From: Streptomyces catenulae
Lineage (GTDB): Bacteria; Actinomycetota; Actinomycetes; Streptomycetales; Streptomycetaceae
NCBI RefSeq assembly: GCF_000718015.1
Contig: NZ_JODY01000023.1
Coordinates: 31,250-95,249, forward strand
Reading direction: 5' to 3'
DNA: 64,000 bases
Below the pieces are notes generated by a model. That model did not search any database and was not told the DNA's origin. It worked only from the letters and a program-made list of their open reading frames with translations. The translations under genes were made by a program, and so were the position numbers. Numbering within the stretch: position 1 is the stretch's first letter; every line of letters begins with the position of its first letter. Below, piece after piece: positions 9,784 to 18,503 of this stretch.

Positions 9784-9887
9784 GGCACAACCATCGACCG
9801 CCACCGCGTGTCGTGCATAGTGGCGGACTGTGGGCACAATTGTCGTGGCTCATTGAGCCTGCAACGGATGGGGAGGCAGGAACGACG

Positions 9888-11603
9888 GTGGCGGAACGGA
9901 GCACGGCTGCCGTCGACGTGGCCGACACGAGCGGTGACCAACCGCTGGCCGCCAAGGCGGAGAAGGCCACGGACGACGGTGCGAAGCCCGACAAGGCGTC
10001 CGACGCGGAGAAGGAAGCCGTCGGCACCGATGACGCGGCCGCAGCAGCCGACGCACAACCTTCCGAGCTGCACAGCGGCCACAAGCTCGCCAAGCGCTAC
10101 CGCTTGGAGGAGTGCGTCACCCGGCTGGAGGGATTCAGCAGCTGGCGTGCGGTCGACGAGAAGCTGCGCCGCGCCGTCGGGGTGCACATCCTGCCCGCCG
10201 ACCACCCACGGGCCCGCCCGGTGCTGTCGGCGGCCCGTTCCGCGGCGCTCCTCGGCGATCCGCGCTTCGTGCAGATCCTCGACGCCGTCGAGGAGAACGA
10301 CCTCGTCTACGTCGTCCACGAGTGGCTGCCCGACGCCACCGATCTGGCCACCGTCCTCGCCGCGGGTCCCCTGGAGCCGCACGACGCCTACCAGCTCGTC
10401 AGCCAGGTCTCCCAGGCGATGGCCGCCGCCCACCGCGAGGGCCTGTCGCATCTGCGGATCAACCCCGGGTCGGTGCTCCGCACGGAGTCCGGGCAGTACC
10501 GCATCCGCGGCCTCGCGATCATGGCGGCGCTGCGCGGACTCACCTGCGACGAGCCGCAGCGCTCGGACACGGAGGCGATCGGCGCGCTGCTCTACGCCGC
10601 GCTGACCCAGCGCTGGCCGTACGAGAACGACGCCTACGGCATGTCCGGTCTGCCCAAGGGCGTCGGACTGATCGCTCCCGACCAAGTGCGGGCCGGTGTC
10701 CACCGCGGTCTGTCCGAGCTGGCCATGCGCGCGCTGGTCAACGACGGGGCCACCGCGTCCCGCCAGGAACAGCCGTGCACCACCCCGGACGAGCTGGCCA
10801 AGGCGGTGGCGGCGATGCCCCGCATCCGGCCCCCGGAGACGGCGTTCACCACCCCGCCGCCGTACCAGCGGACCCAGTACCAGCAGGGCAGCTACGGCCA
10901 GCCGGCGCGCAACCACCAGATGAACCGCGCCACCCAGCCCGTGCCCACGCCGCCGCCCCCGCTGCAGAGCCGCACCGGCAAGGCGCTGAAGTGGTGTGTC
11001 TCCGCGCTGCTCATCGCGGCGCTGGGGCTGGGCAGCTGGCAGCTGGCGGACACCCTGCTCAAGCAGGAGAACGACACCTCCGGCAGCGGGACCCCGCAGG
11101 CCAACTCGCACCACAACACCAAGCCGAACGGCAAGCCGCTCAAGATCGAGGACGCCGCCGAGTACTACCCGGACGGGCGCCCGCAACATCCCGATCAGGT
11201 GCGCAACACCTTCGACAAGGACTCCAGCACCTACTGGCGGAGCATGAGCTACCGCGACGGTCCCGACATGAACCCGCACTTCAAGCAGGGCGTCGGCATC
11301 GTCTACGACCTCGGCTCGGAGCAGCGGGTCGGTGGTGCGTCGATCGATCTGCACTACGCGGGCCCGCACACCAAGATCACGCTCTACGCGGCGCCGTCCC
11401 TGTCGCCGTCCACCCCGCTCGGTTCCATGAAGCGCATCGGGGGTGCGGACACCTCGGAGACCGTCGCGAAGGTCAGCCTCGACTCCCCGGCGAAGGCGCG
11501 CTACGTCTTGGTGTGGATGACGGCGATGCCCTACGCGCCGGGCGACGACTTCAGCGGCGCGGGCTACAAGCAGGCCATCCGGGAGATCTCCTTCACCGGC
11601 TGA
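9888..11603 (+). CDS. Membrane pseudokinase linked to MurJ
   Basis: The 571-residue protein has an acidic/Ala-rich N-terminus (1-65), a protein-kinase fold (about 68-300), a linker, one transmembrane helix (about 370-390) and an extracellular C-terminal beta-rich, discoidin-like domain (about 430-571). The kinase fold has lost its catalytic residues. The HRD-type loop reads HLRINPGSVL (Asp to Arg, Lys to Asn, Asn to Ser), there is no DFG motif (the segment reads IRGLA), and the VAVK lysine is absent. It is thus a pseudokinase, equivalent to the domain fused to MurJ in Mycobacterium, where PknB phosphorylation creates a docking site for FhaA. GTG 9888 has GGGGAGG upstream. Confidence 0.85.
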   Translation: MAERSTAAVDVADTSGDQPLAAKAEKATDDGAKPDKASDAEKEAVGTDDAAAAADAQPSELHSGHKLAKRYRLEECVTRLEGFSSWRAVDEKLRRAVGVHILPADHPRARPVLSAARSAALLGDPRFVQILDAVEENDLVYVVHEWLPDATDLATVLAAGPLEPHDAYQLVSQVSQAMAAAHREGLSHLRINPGSVLRTESGQYRIRGLAIMAALRGLTCDEPQRSDTEAIGALLYAALTQRWPYENDAYGMSGLPKGVGLIAPDQVRAGVHRGLSELAMRALVNDGATASRQEQPCTTPDELAKAVAAMPRIRPPETAFTTPPPYQRTQYQQGSYGQPARNHQMNRATQPVPTPPPPLQSRTGKALKWCVSALLIAALGLGSWQLADTLLKQENDTSGSGTPQANSHHNTKPNGKPLKIEDAAEYYPDGRPQHPDQVRNTFDKDSSTYWRSMSYRDGPDMNPHFKQGVGIVYDLGSEQRVGGASIDLHYAGPHTKITLYAAPSLSPSTPLGSMKRIGGADTSETVAKVSLDSPAKARYVLVWMTAMPYAPGDDFSGAGYKQAIREISFTG

Positions 11604-11638
11604 GCAGGGTCCTCATCAGAAGATCCCTTAGGCATCAC

Positions 11639-11670
11639 AGGGGCCCGGTCGATCCGTCGACCGGGCCCCT
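11639..11670 (+). terminator. Terminator after the murJ operon
   Basis: A perfect 14-bp stem (11639-11652 with 11657-11670) has a TCCG tetraloop, 36 bases after the pseudokinase stop. It closes the DUF6049-murJ-pseudokinase operon. Confidence 0.85.
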
Positions 11671-11913
11671 GCGCTCTCCGCCCGCCGGACGGATCGACCG
11701 GTACCACCGGTTATCCCCCGCATTCCGGAACAAGCCCGGTTTTCCCCGCGCACGAATACCGCATTTCTCCCCCTTTACCGCAAGCCACCGCGGCGCGGGC
11801 TCATTTGCGCTGGTCAGTGGCCTTCTTGTGAGGCCGTGCACCCGCCGTTTCATTTACTTTCGCCAGGCGGCGGGCTTCAATGGGGCGGGGGAAAGAGCAC
11901 CTGTGGGAGGGCC

Positions 11914-12606
11914 GTGCGCGCCGAAGATGACGAAGCAGCCACGTCGAACGACGCCGAGCTTCTTGCGCTGCACGTCAAGGGTGATCCCGATGCCTTCGGG
12001 GAAATCGTCCGACGCCACCGTGACCGGCTCTGGGCCGTCGCGATCCGCACCCTCGGCGACCGCGAAGAGGCCGCCGATGCCGTACAGGACGCGCTGGTCT
12101 CCGCGTATCGGGCCGCCCACACCTTCCGCGGGCAATCAGCCGTCACCACGTGGCTGCACCGCATCACGGTGAACGCCTGCCTGGACCGGGCCCGCAAGGC
12201 GGCCTCCCGGCGGACGTCGCCCGTCGCCGAGACCGATCAGCTGGATCAGCTCCTGGAGCCGCAGGAGTCGGCCGAGGTACCGGCGGAGCGCCAGGACCTC
12301 CACCGCGAGTTGCTCGGCGCGCTGCGTACCCTTCCGGAGGAACAACGCGCCGCGCTCGTCCTCGTCGACATGCAGGGCTACCCCGTCGCGGAAGCGGCGG
12401 CCGTCCTCGATGTGCCCACGGGCACGGTGAAGAGCCGCTGCGCACGCGGTCGGGCCCGTCTGCTGCCGCTGGTCCGGCATCTCAGGGCCGACGACGGAAA
12501 CGGAACGGCGGGAACGGCAAGGAACCAGGAGCCGGGGGGATCCGTCCCACCGACACCAGGACCGAACGACACAGGTGCCGTGAAGGGCGGAGGTGGGCGA
12601 GCGTGA
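11914..12606 (+). CDS. sigM: ECF sigma factor SigM
   Basis: This sigma-70 family group 4 protein directs RNA polymerase to a stress regulon. Region 2 is seen at about residues 13-85 (DAELLALHVKGDPDAFGEIV, then DREEAADAVQDALVSAYRA and VTTWLHRITVNACLD). Region 4 is at about 135-190 (LPEEQRAALVLVDMQGYPVA, then PTGTVKSRCARGRARLLPL). The tail of about 35 residues is disordered. GTG 11914 is the most likely start, though its GGGAGG is only three bases away; an in-frame extension upstream is non-conserved. The stop overlaps the anti-sigma start (GTGA), so the pair is translationally coupled. The symbol follows the usual name of the sigma factor at this locus in Streptomyces. Confidence 0.85.
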   Translation: MRAEDDEAATSNDAELLALHVKGDPDAFGEIVRRHRDRLWAVAIRTLGDREEAADAVQDALVSAYRAAHTFRGQSAVTTWLHRITVNACLDRARKAASRRTSPVAETDQLDQLLEPQESAEVPAERQDLHRELLGALRTLPEEQRAALVLVDMQGYPVAEAAAVLDVPTGTVKSRCARGRARLLPLVRHLRADDGNGTAGTARNQEPGGSVPPTPGPNDTGAVKGGGGRA

Positions 12607-13610
12607 CGTCGACAACCGGCACGGATGAGCACCCGGAGGTCGCGGAGATCTCCGACCTGGCGGAGGGCCTGCTTTCACCGGCCCGTACCGCCGAGGTCCG
12701 CGCACACCTGGCGTCGTGCGCACTCTGCGAGGACGTCTTCGCCTCCCTGGAGGAGATCCGGGGCCTGCTCGGTACGCTGCCCGGCCCGGTGTCCATGCCC
12801 GCCGAGGTGGCCGGGCGTATCGACGCCGCTCTCGCGGCCGAGGCGCTGCTGAACGCCGCGCCGGAGCCCGCTGTTTCACGTGAAACGTCCGACGGTCCAA
12901 CGACGGCTTCCGTTGCCGGATCCCTTCCCGAGCCCCGTGAAACCCCTGACCCGGTCGGCGATGTTTCACGTGAAACAGTCGCGGACACCGCCGATGTTTC
13001 ACGTGAAACAGAGGCCACGCCTCCCTCCCCGGGCGCCGATCGGCCCGCCGGACGCCCCCGCGGCGCCACCGGCCCCGGGCGGCGTACCCCGGGCGGCCGC
13101 GCCCCCCGGTCCCGCCGCTGGCCCCGCGTCCTGCTGGGCACTGCCGCTGCCGCCGCTCTGATCGGGGTGGGCGGGATCGTCGTACAGAGCTCCTCGACCG
13201 AGACCGGCGACGACGGTGGGTCGGACCGGCAGACCACGGCGACGGACAAGGGCACCGCCACCCCCGGGGAGCTGTCCTCCGCGACGCTCGCCACGCAGGT
13301 CCACAAGCTCCTCGCCACCAAGGGCGCGCAGAAGGTCCCGGAGATCGGCACCCGCAGCGAACCGGAGACCCCGATGCGCGGCGGGAACGCCACCGTGCCG
13401 TCCTGCGTCAGCAAGGGCATCGGCCGCCCCGAGGCCCCGCTCGCCGCCCGGCAGGACACGTACGAGGGCAAGAACGTCTATCTCGTCGTTCTCTCGATGC
13501 CCGCCGACCCGAAGCGCGTCACCGCCTACGTGGTCGACGCCTCCTGCATCTCCGCCACGCCACCGGCGCCCGGGGATGTTCTGCTGAGCCGTTCCTACCT
13601 CCGGGACTGA
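12603..13610 (+). CDS. Zinc-finger-type anti-sigma factor with three embedded parS sites
   Basis: The 335-residue membrane protein is the likely partner of the adjacent ECF sigma factor. The N-terminal anti-sigma domain has the HxxxCxxC motif (His35, Cys39, Cys42 in [14 protein letters not shown]). A disordered linker follows (about 85-165), then a transmembrane helix (about 174-196) and an extracytoplasmic domain with two cysteines near the end. The linker carries V-S-R-E-T three times (from residues 91, 121 and 132); each is a parS palindrome read in the same frame. GTG 12603 overlaps the sigma stop by four bases. Without zinc or redox data the signal sensed is unknown. Confidence 0.82.
   Translation: MTSTTGTDEHPEVAEISDLAEGLLSPARTAEVRAHLASCALCEDVFASLEEIRGLLGTLPGPVSMPAEVAGRIDAALAAEALLNAAPEPAVSRETSDGPTTASVAGSLPEPRETPDPVGDVSRETVADTADVSRETEATPPSPGADRPAGRPRGATGPGRRTPGGRAPRSRRWPRVLLGTAAAAALIGVGGIVVQSSSTETGDDGGSDRQTTATDKGTATPGELSSATLATQVHKLLATKGAQKVPEIGTRSEPETPMRGGNATVPSCVSKGIGRPEAPLAARQDTYEGKNVYLVVLSMPADPKRVTAYVVDASCISATPPAPGDVLLSRSYLRD
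12873..12886. other. parS: parS site (within anti-sigma gene)
   Basis: A perfect GTTTCACGTGAAAC, in frame as VSRET at residue 91 of the anti-sigma protein. Confidence 0.93.
12963..12976. other. parS: parS site (within anti-sigma gene)
   Basis: A perfect GTTTCACGTGAAAC, in frame as VSRET at residue 121. Its centre is 90 bp from the previous site. Confidence 0.93.
12996..13009. other. parS: parS site (within anti-sigma gene)
   Basis: A perfect GTTTCACGTGAAAC, in frame as VSRET at residue 132. Its centre is 33 bp from the previous site. Confidence 0.93.
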
Positions 13611-13636
13611 TCGGCCTCTGTGCGCTGCGGCACGCC

Positions 13637-13663
13637 GGGAATGCTCGGCCCGTAGGATCCGTT
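13637..13663 (+). promoter_or_regulatory. Sigma-R-type promoter of trxB-trxA
   Basis: GGGAAT at 13637-13642 and GTT at 13661-13663 are separated by exactly 18 bases. This matches the GGGAAT-N18-GTT promoter of the thiol-oxidative-stress sigma factor SigR, for which trxBA of S. coelicolor is a founding target. The start codon of trxB is 60 bases further on. Confidence 0.82.
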
Positions 13664-13723
13664 GGGTGGGGTGAGAGTTCCCAGAGCCCCAGCAAGCAGT
13701 CGGCAGAGACAAGGAAGACACCC

Positions 13724-14698
13724 GTGAGCGACGTCCGTAACGTGATCATCATCGGCTCCGGGCCCGCGGGATACACCGCTGCGCTCTACACCGCCCGTGC
13801 TTCCCTGAAGCCGTTGGTGTTCGAAGGTGCCGTCACCGCCGGCGGTGCGCTGATGAACACCACCGACGTGGAGAACTTCCCCGGTTTCCGGGACGGCATC
13901 ATGGGCCCCGACCTCATGGACAACATGCGGGCCCAGGCCGAGCGTTTCGGCGCCGAGCTGGTGCCGGACGACATCGTCGCCGTTGATCTCTCCGGAGAGA
14001 TCAAGACCGTCACCGACACCGCCGGTACGGTGCACCGCGCGAAGGCCGTCATCGTCACGACCGGCTCGCAGCACCGCAAGCTGGGCCTGCCCCGTGAGGA
14101 CGAGCTCTCCGGTCGCGGCGTCTCGTGGTGCGCCACCTGCGACGGGTTCTTCTTCAAGGACCAGGACATCGCCGTGATCGGCGGCGGCGACACCGCGATG
14201 GAGGAGGCCACCTTCCTCTCCCGGTTCGCCAAGTCCGTGACGATCGTGCACCGCCGCGACACCCTGCGGGCGAGCAAGGCGATGCAGGAGCGCGCCTTCG
14301 CCGACCCGAAGATCAAGTTCGTGTGGGACAGCGAGGTCGCCGAGATCCAGGGCGAGAACAAGCTCTCCGGCCTGACGCTGCGCAACCTCAAGACCGACGA
14401 GACCTCCGAGCTCCCGGTCACCGGCCTGTTCATCGCGATCGGCCACGACCCCCGCACCGAGCTGTTCAAGGAGCAGCTGAAGCTCGACGACGAGGGCTAC
14501 CTCAAGGTCGACGCCCCCAGCACCCGCACCAACCTGCAGGGCGTCTTCGCCGCCGGTGACGTGGTGGACCACACCTACCGCCAGGCGATCACCGCCGCCG
14601 GTACCGGCTGCTCCGCCGCGCTCGACGCCGAGCGTTTCCTCGCGGCGCTCGCCGACGGCGACGCCACCCCCGAGCCCGAGAAGACCGCGGCCGTCTGA
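13724..14698 (+). CDS. trxB: Thioredoxin reductase
   Basis: This 324-residue flavoenzyme reduces thioredoxin with NADPH. The FAD-binding motif is [18 protein letters not shown] (from residue 8). The redox-active pair is in SWCATCDG (Cys136, Cys139). The NADPH-binding motif is [12 protein letters not shown], and the second FAD motif [10 protein letters not shown] lies near the C-terminus. GTG 13724 is preceded by AAGGAAG. The gene is followed 49 bases later by trxA, forming one operon behind a sigma-R-type promoter. Length and all catalytic residues are normal. Confidence 0.97.
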   Translation: MSDVRNVIIIGSGPAGYTAALYTARASLKPLVFEGAVTAGGALMNTTDVENFPGFRDGIMGPDLMDNMRAQAERFGAELVPDDIVAVDLSGEIKTVTDTAGTVHRAKAVIVTTGSQHRKLGLPREDELSGRGVSWCATCDGFFFKDQDIAVIGGGDTAMEEATFLSRFAKSVTIVHRRDTLRASKAMQERAFADPKIKFVWDSEVAEIQGENKLSGLTLRNLKTDETSELPVTGLFIAIGHDPRTELFKEQLKLDDEGYLKVDAPSTRTNLQGVFAAGDVVDHTYRQAITAAGTGCSAALDAERFLAALADGDATPEPEKTAAV

Positions 14699-14747
14699 GC
14701 CTGCGGTTCCCGACTTTCCACCACCCCTGAAGCAGAAGGAGACTGCC

Positions 14748-15074
14748 ATGGCCGGCGCCACGGTTACCGTTACGGATGCCAACTTCGAAGAGGTCGTCCT
14801 CAAGAGCGACAAGCCCGTTCTCGTGGACTTCTGGGCCACCTGGTGCGGCCCGTGCCGTCAGGTTGCCCCGTCGCTGGAGGCCATCGCCGCCGAGCACGAC
14901 GAGATCGTCATCGCCAAGCTGAACACCGACGAGAACCCGGCCACCACCGCCAAGTACGGCGTCATGTCGATCCCGACCATGAACGTCTACCAGGGCGGCG
15001 AGGTCGTGAAGACCATCGTCGGCGCCAAGCCGAAGGCCGGTATCGAGCGCGAGCTGTCGGACTTCCTCGTCTGA
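14748..15074 (+). CDS. trxA: Thioredoxin
   Basis: This 108-residue cytosolic disulfide reductant has the classical active site WCGPC (Cys33, Cys36) after VLVDFWAT and the cis-proline in MSIPTMNVYQGG. Electrons come from the adjacent TrxB. ATG 14748 has AGAAGGAGA upstream. A near-parS sequence and a hairpin terminator follow the stop. Confidence 0.97.
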   Translation: MAGATVTVTDANFEEVVLKSDKPVLVDFWATWCGPCRQVAPSLEAIAAEHDEIVIAKLNTDENPATTAKYGVMSIPTMNVYQGGEVVKTIVGAKPKAGIERELSDFLV

Positions 15075-15089
15075 GCGAGACACCCCGAT

Positions 15090-15103
15090 GTTTCACGGGA
15101 AAC
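15090..15103. other. Degenerate parS-like site
   Basis: GTTTCACGGGAAAC differs from the parS consensus at one central position (T to G), which breaks the palindrome. It lies between the trxA stop and its terminator. ParB binding would probably be weak. Confidence 0.55.
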
Positions 15104-15132
15104 GGGCCTGCCCCTGCGGGGCGGGCCCGTTT
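15101..15132 (+). terminator. Terminator after trxA
   Basis: AACGGGCC (15101-15108) pairs with GGCCCGTT at the end of the element, with a further C/G-rich stem inside, and TTCTC follows. It separates trxA from the convergent acetyltransferase gene. Confidence 0.7.
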
Positions 15133-15147
15133 CTCATACGGTCGCGT

Positions 15148-15765
15148 TCACAACGGCCGTAGTGCGGGCTCCTTCTGCACCGCCCCCAGCAGCCGGTCGA
15201 GCGCCAGCTCCACGTCTTCCTTCCAGGACAGCGTCGACCTCAGCTCCAACCGCAGCCGCGGGTACCGGGAGTGCGGACGTACGGTCTTGAAGCCGACGGC
15301 CAGGAGATGGTCGGCGGGCAGAACACACGCCGGTTCGGACCACTGGGCGTCACCGAAAGCCTCGATGGCCTTGAAGCCCCGCCGGATCAGGTCCTTCGCC
15401 ACCGTCTGCACCATCACCCGGCCCAGCCCCTGCCGCTGAAAGCCGGGCACCAACCGGGCGGTCAGCAACTGCACCGCATCGGCGGACACCGGGCTCGTGG
15501 GGAACGCCATCGCACGCGGGACATACGCGGGCGGCGCATAGAGCACGAAGCCGGCCGGAACGTCGTCCACGTAGACCACACGCCCGCACGACCCCCAGTC
15601 CAGCAGGACGGCGGAGAGCCAGGCTTCCTTCTCCGGACCGGCGCGGCCCGCCGCCACCGCGGCGTCCCCGCTGACCGGGTCCAGCTCCCAGAAGACACAG
15701 GAGCGACAGGGCTTGGGGATGTCCGCAAGGTTGTCCAGGGTGAGCGGTACGAGCCGACGGCCCAT
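15148..15765 (-). CDS. GNAT-family acetyltransferase
   Basis: The 205-residue protein has the acetyl-CoA-binding GNAT motif ARLVPGFQRQGLGRVMV (the QxxGxG part is QRQGLG). The preceding strand VYVDDVPAGFVLYAPP fits the fold. An N-terminal segment KPCRSCVFWELDP has two cysteines, as in several actinobacterial orthologues at this locus. The acceptor substrate is unknown. The gene is convergent with trxA and sits alone between trxA and parB. ATG 15765 is the only plausible start. Confidence 0.82.
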   Translation of the reverse strand: MGRRLVPLTLDNLADIPKPCRSCVFWELDPVSGDAAVAAGRAGPEKEAWLSAVLLDWGSCGRVVYVDDVPAGFVLYAPPAYVPRAMAFPTSPVSADAVQLLTARLVPGFQRQGLGRVMVQTVAKDLIRRGFKAIEAFGDAQWSEPACVLPADHLLAVGFKTVRPHSRYPRLRLELRSTLSWKEDVELALDRLLGAVQKEPALRPL

Positions 15766-15993
15766 GGCGCCAGATCCTCACTTCTCTCGCCCGCCGCACG
15801 CGGCCGCCCTCCGCACCGTCGGCGCCCGGCGAACCGCGGCGCCGCCCCGGCAGCCGGGCCGGACCCGACGGCGAGCGGTTCCGTGCGGCTCACCGATCGC
15901 ATGGCCCGCTCACCGATGTGAGGGCACAGGGTGTGTGAGCCACTCCGCTCGCATCGTATCCAGCCTTCCGTGACGGGAGTACCGCGAGAACGC

Positions 15994-16042
15994 AAAGGGC
16001 GGGCCGTGTCCCGGCATCCCTCCGTTACACGGCCCGCCCTTT
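15994..16042 (-). terminator. Hairpin terminator after parB
   Basis: A perfect 16-bp inverted repeat (15994-16009 with 16027-16042) has a 17-base loop, 14 bases beyond the parB stop on the minus strand. The remaining 15766-15993 shows nothing else I can support. Confidence 0.75.
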
Positions 16043-16056
16043 CGGCGGCGGTCAGC

Positions 16057-17145
16057 TCACTTCTTGCTGTCGTTCTCCTGGGAGGCGCCGAGCACGGGGC
16101 CTTCGCCCGGGGCGAGGGTGCCCAGGATGCGCTCCAGATCGTCCATGGAGGCGAACTCCACGACGATCTTCCCCTTCTTCTGACCGAGGTCGACCTTCAC
16201 CCGGGTCTCGAAACGGTCCGACAGCCGGGAGGCAAGACCGGTGAGCGCGGGGGAGACCCGGGCACCGGCCCGGGGGCCCTTCGCCTTCGCTTTGGCAGCC
16301 GGTTCCGATGCCTGGAGCGCCACGATCTCCTCGGTGGCACGGACCGACAGCCCCTCCGCGACGATCCGCCGGGCGATCTCGTCCTGTACCTCGGCGTCAT
16401 CGACCGAGAGCAGCGCCCGGGCATGCCCCGCGGAGAGCACCCCCGCCGCGACCCTTCGCTGCACGGACGCGGAGAGCTTCAGGAGCCGCAGCGTGTTGGT
16501 GACCTGCGGGCGGGAGCGCCCGATCCGGTCCGCCAGCTGGTCATGTGTGCAGGCGAAGTCCTTCAGCAGCTGGTCGTAGGCCGCGGCCTCTTCCAGCGGG
16601 TTGAGCTGTGCCCGGTGCAGGTTCTCCAGGAGCGCGTCGAGCAGCAGCTTCTCGTCGTCCGTGGCCCGGACGATGGCGGGGATCTTCGCCAGCCCCGCCT
16701 CGCGGCACGCCCGCCACCGGCGCTCGCCCATGATGAGCTCGTACCGGCCGGGCGACGCCTGCCGCACCACAACCGGCTGCAGCAGACCCACCTCGCGGAT
16801 GGAGGTGACCAGCTCCGCCAGCGCGTCCTCGTCGAACACCTCACGCGGCTGGCGGGGGTTCGGCGTGATCGCATCCAGCTCCAACTCGGCGAAGTACGCA
16901 CCCGCGACCTCCGCACCCGCCGCCGGAGCCCCCGCGGAAGGCTCGGCTGTTTCACGTGAAACAGCCGCCGTCGGCAGCGCGGCCACCTTGGCCGCCGCCA
17001 CTCCCCGTTCCGGCGCCAGCACCGGAACCGCCGACGGCGATGTCGCACCGCGACCCACCGCCGTACCACCCTGCTCGGCGCTCTGCGGCGCTGCGGGAAT
17101 CAGTGCACCGAGCCCACGGCCCAGTCCCCTACGTCGTTCGCTCAC
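16057..17145 (-). CDS. parB: Chromosome-partitioning protein ParB
   Basis: This 362-residue DNA-binding CTPase-type clamp loads at parS and spreads to build the segregation complex at the origin. The N-terminal ParA-stimulating peptide [16 protein letters not shown] is seen at residue 2. The ParB/Srx domain carries the family motif [13 protein letters not shown]. The helix-turn-helix follows ([20 protein letters not shown]), and a C-terminal dimerisation region ends the protein. The Pro/Ala-rich linker at about 40-75 contains one in-frame parS site (VSRET). GTG 17145 overlaps the parA stop by three bases, so parA and parB form one operon. Confidence 0.96.
   Translation of the reverse strand: MSERRRGLGRGLGALIPAAPQSAEQGGTAVGRGATSPSAVPVLAPERGVAAAKVAALPTAAVSRETAEPSAGAPAAGAEVAGAYFAELELDAITPNPRQPREVFDEDALAELVTSIREVGLLQPVVVRQASPGRYELIMGERRWRACREAGLAKIPAIVRATDDEKLLLDALLENLHRAQLNPLEEAAAYDQLLKDFACTHDQLADRIGRSRPQVTNTLRLLKLSASVQRRVAAGVLSAGHARALLSVDDAEVQDEIARRIVAEGLSVRATEEIVALQASEPAAKAKAKGPRAGARVSPALTGLASRLSDRFETRVKVDLGQKKGKIVVEFASMDDLERILGTLAPGEGPVLGASQENDSKK
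16949..16962. other. parS: parS site (within parB)
   Basis: A perfect GTTTCACGTGAAAC inside the parB linker, translated as VSRET. Confidence 0.93.
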
Positions 17146-18212
17146 TGCGTCCCCTCCGGCGTACCGTGCTGCGGTTCATAGTTCACACTCAGTTCCTGTG
17201 CCGCGGTACCACCCGCGCCGCGCAGGGCAATCTCTCTCGCCGCCTCCAGATAGGAGAGCGAGCCGCTGGATCCCGGGGCGTAGGTGAGCACCGTCTGGCC
17301 GTAGCTGGGCGCTTCGGAGATACGCACCGATCGCGGGATGCTCGTGCGGAGCACCTCTTTCCCGAAGTGGCTGCGCACCTCCTCGGCAACCTGGGAGGCG
17401 AGCCGCGTACGGCCGTCGTACATCGTGAGCAGGATGGTCGAGACATGGAGCTTGGGGTTGAGATGGCCCCGCACCAGTTCGACGTTGCGCAGCAGCTGCC
17501 CCAGCCCCTCCAGCGCGTAGTACTCGCACTGGATCGGGATCAGTACCTCGGCTCCGGCCACCAGCGCGTTCACGGTGAGCAGGCCGAGCGAGGGCGGACA
17601 GTCGATGAGGACGTAGTCCAGCGGCTGTTCGTACGCCTGGATCGCGCGGAGCAACCGGCTCTCCCGCGCCACGAGGGAGACCAGCTCGATCTCGGCACCG
17701 GCCAGATCGATGGTCGCCGGAGCGCAGAACAGGCCCTCGACATCGGGAACCGGCTGCACCACGTCCGACAGCGGCTTGCTGTCCACCAGGACGTCGTAGA
17801 TGGAGGGCACTTCGGCGTGGTGGTCGATCCCGAGTGCGGTGGAGGCGTTGCCCTGCGGGTCGAGGTCGATGACCAGGACGCGCGCTCCGTGCAGCGCCAG
17901 CGACGCCGCCAGATTCACGGTCGTCGTGGTCTTGCCCACGCCGCCCTTCTGGTTGGCGACCACCATGACGCGTGTCTGCTCCGGGCGGGGCAGTGCCTCG
18001 CCCGAGCGGCCAACTGCCTGCACCGCCAGCTGAGCTGCACGACCGATCGGGGTGTCGTCCATCGGGGACGGCGTTTCACGTGAAACATCCTCCCCGAGCG
18101 ACTCGCTGCGGGGACCGGGGACCGGATCGGTCATCGGTCCCGCGATATTGGCGTCGGACCGCAAGGATTCACTCTCCTCGACATCAGGCTCACAGTCCTC
18201 TGAGCCTGCCAT
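17142..18212 (-). CDS. parA: Chromosome-partitioning ATPase ParA
   Basis: This 356-residue (as annotated) deviant-Walker ATPase moves ParB-parS complexes during sporulation-associated segregation and links them to the hyphal tip. The deviant Walker [13 protein letters not shown] is at residues 87-98, followed by Walker B-type [13 protein letters not shown] and [13 protein letters not shown]. The long N-terminus (1-80) is acidic and low complexity and has one in-frame parS site. Start choice: the frame stays open to 18374, giving 410 residues beginning MFHVKRR, but that start codon adjoins a parS palindrome and the extra sequence looks non-conserved. I therefore prefer ATG 18212, though its ribosome-binding site is weak. 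Confidence 0.93.
   Translation of the reverse strand: MAGSEDCEPDVEESESLRSDANIAGPMTDPVPGPRSESLGEDVSRETPSPMDDTPIGRAAQLAVQAVGRSGEALPRPEQTRVMVVANQKGGVGKTTTTVNLAASLALHGARVLVIDLDPQGNASTALGIDHHAEVPSIYDVLVDSKPLSDVVQPVPDVEGLFCAPATIDLAGAEIELVSLVARESRLLRAIQAYEQPLDYVLIDCPPSLGLLTVNALVAGAEVLIPIQCEYYALEGLGQLLRNVELVRGHLNPKLHVSTILLTMYDGRTRLASQVAEEVRSHFGKEVLRTSIPRSVRISEAPSYGQTVLTYAPGSSGSLSYLEAAREIALRGAGGTAAQELSVNYEPQHGTPEGTQ
18073..18086. other. parS: parS site (within parA)
   Basis: A perfect GTTTCACGTGAAAC in the parA N-terminal linker, translated as VSRET. Confidence 0.93.
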
Positions 18213-18248
18213 GCTTTCGGTACCACGAACCAGTGAGGTCCGCTCTCC

Positions 18249-18275
18249 TGTGGATGAACCCACGTCTGTGGACAC
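18249..18275 (-). promoter_or_regulatory. Two DnaA-box-like 9-mers upstream of parA
   Basis: TGTGGATGA (18249-18257) and TGTGGACAC (18267-18275) each contain a full TCCACA core on the minus strand, 18 bp apart. They lie in the probable parA leader. Binding by DnaA is only inferred. Confidence 0.4.
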
Positions 18276-18358
18276 CTTCGTGCCCCGTGTGGGTTTTCGG
18301 TCCCGCGGCTCGGCTGAGGCTTGCCCACGCACGAGGATCCCTTGCAGCAGAGAACGAC

Positions 18359-18372
18359 GTTTCACGTGAAAC
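18359..18372. other. parS: parS site upstream of parA
   Basis: A perfect GTTTCACGTGAAAC in the parA-rsmG intergenic region, about 150 bp upstream of the preferred parA start. Confidence 0.93.
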
Positions 18373-18437
18373 ACGATGCCAGCGCCACGCCCGAATAGGA
18401 CGCGACACTCCGCCTTGCCTCATTTGCCTGGACCGCG

Positions 18438-18475
18438 CGGTGGGCGCCCCTCGACGATCGAGGATGCGCCCACCG
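18438..18475 (-). terminator. Long hairpin between rsmG and parA
   Basis: CGGTGGGCGC (18438-18447) pairs with its complement at 18466-18475, and inside it CCTCGA pairs with TCGAGG. On the minus strand it lies 28 bases after the rsmG stop and upstream of parA, so it probably ends the rnpA-to-rsmG transcripts. Confidence 0.7.
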
Positions 18476-18503
18476 GTGCAATGACGGCTCCGCCGCGGTC
18501 GGA

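Noticed and set aside
11727-11750. GGAAC upstream of sigM as an ECF autoregulatory promoter
   Set aside because: No CGTC, CGTT or TCT-type -10 element follows at 16 or 17 bases.
12940-12955. CCCGTGAAACCCC in the anti-sigma gene as a fourth parS in that group
   Set aside because: Only the right half matches parS; the left arm is missing.
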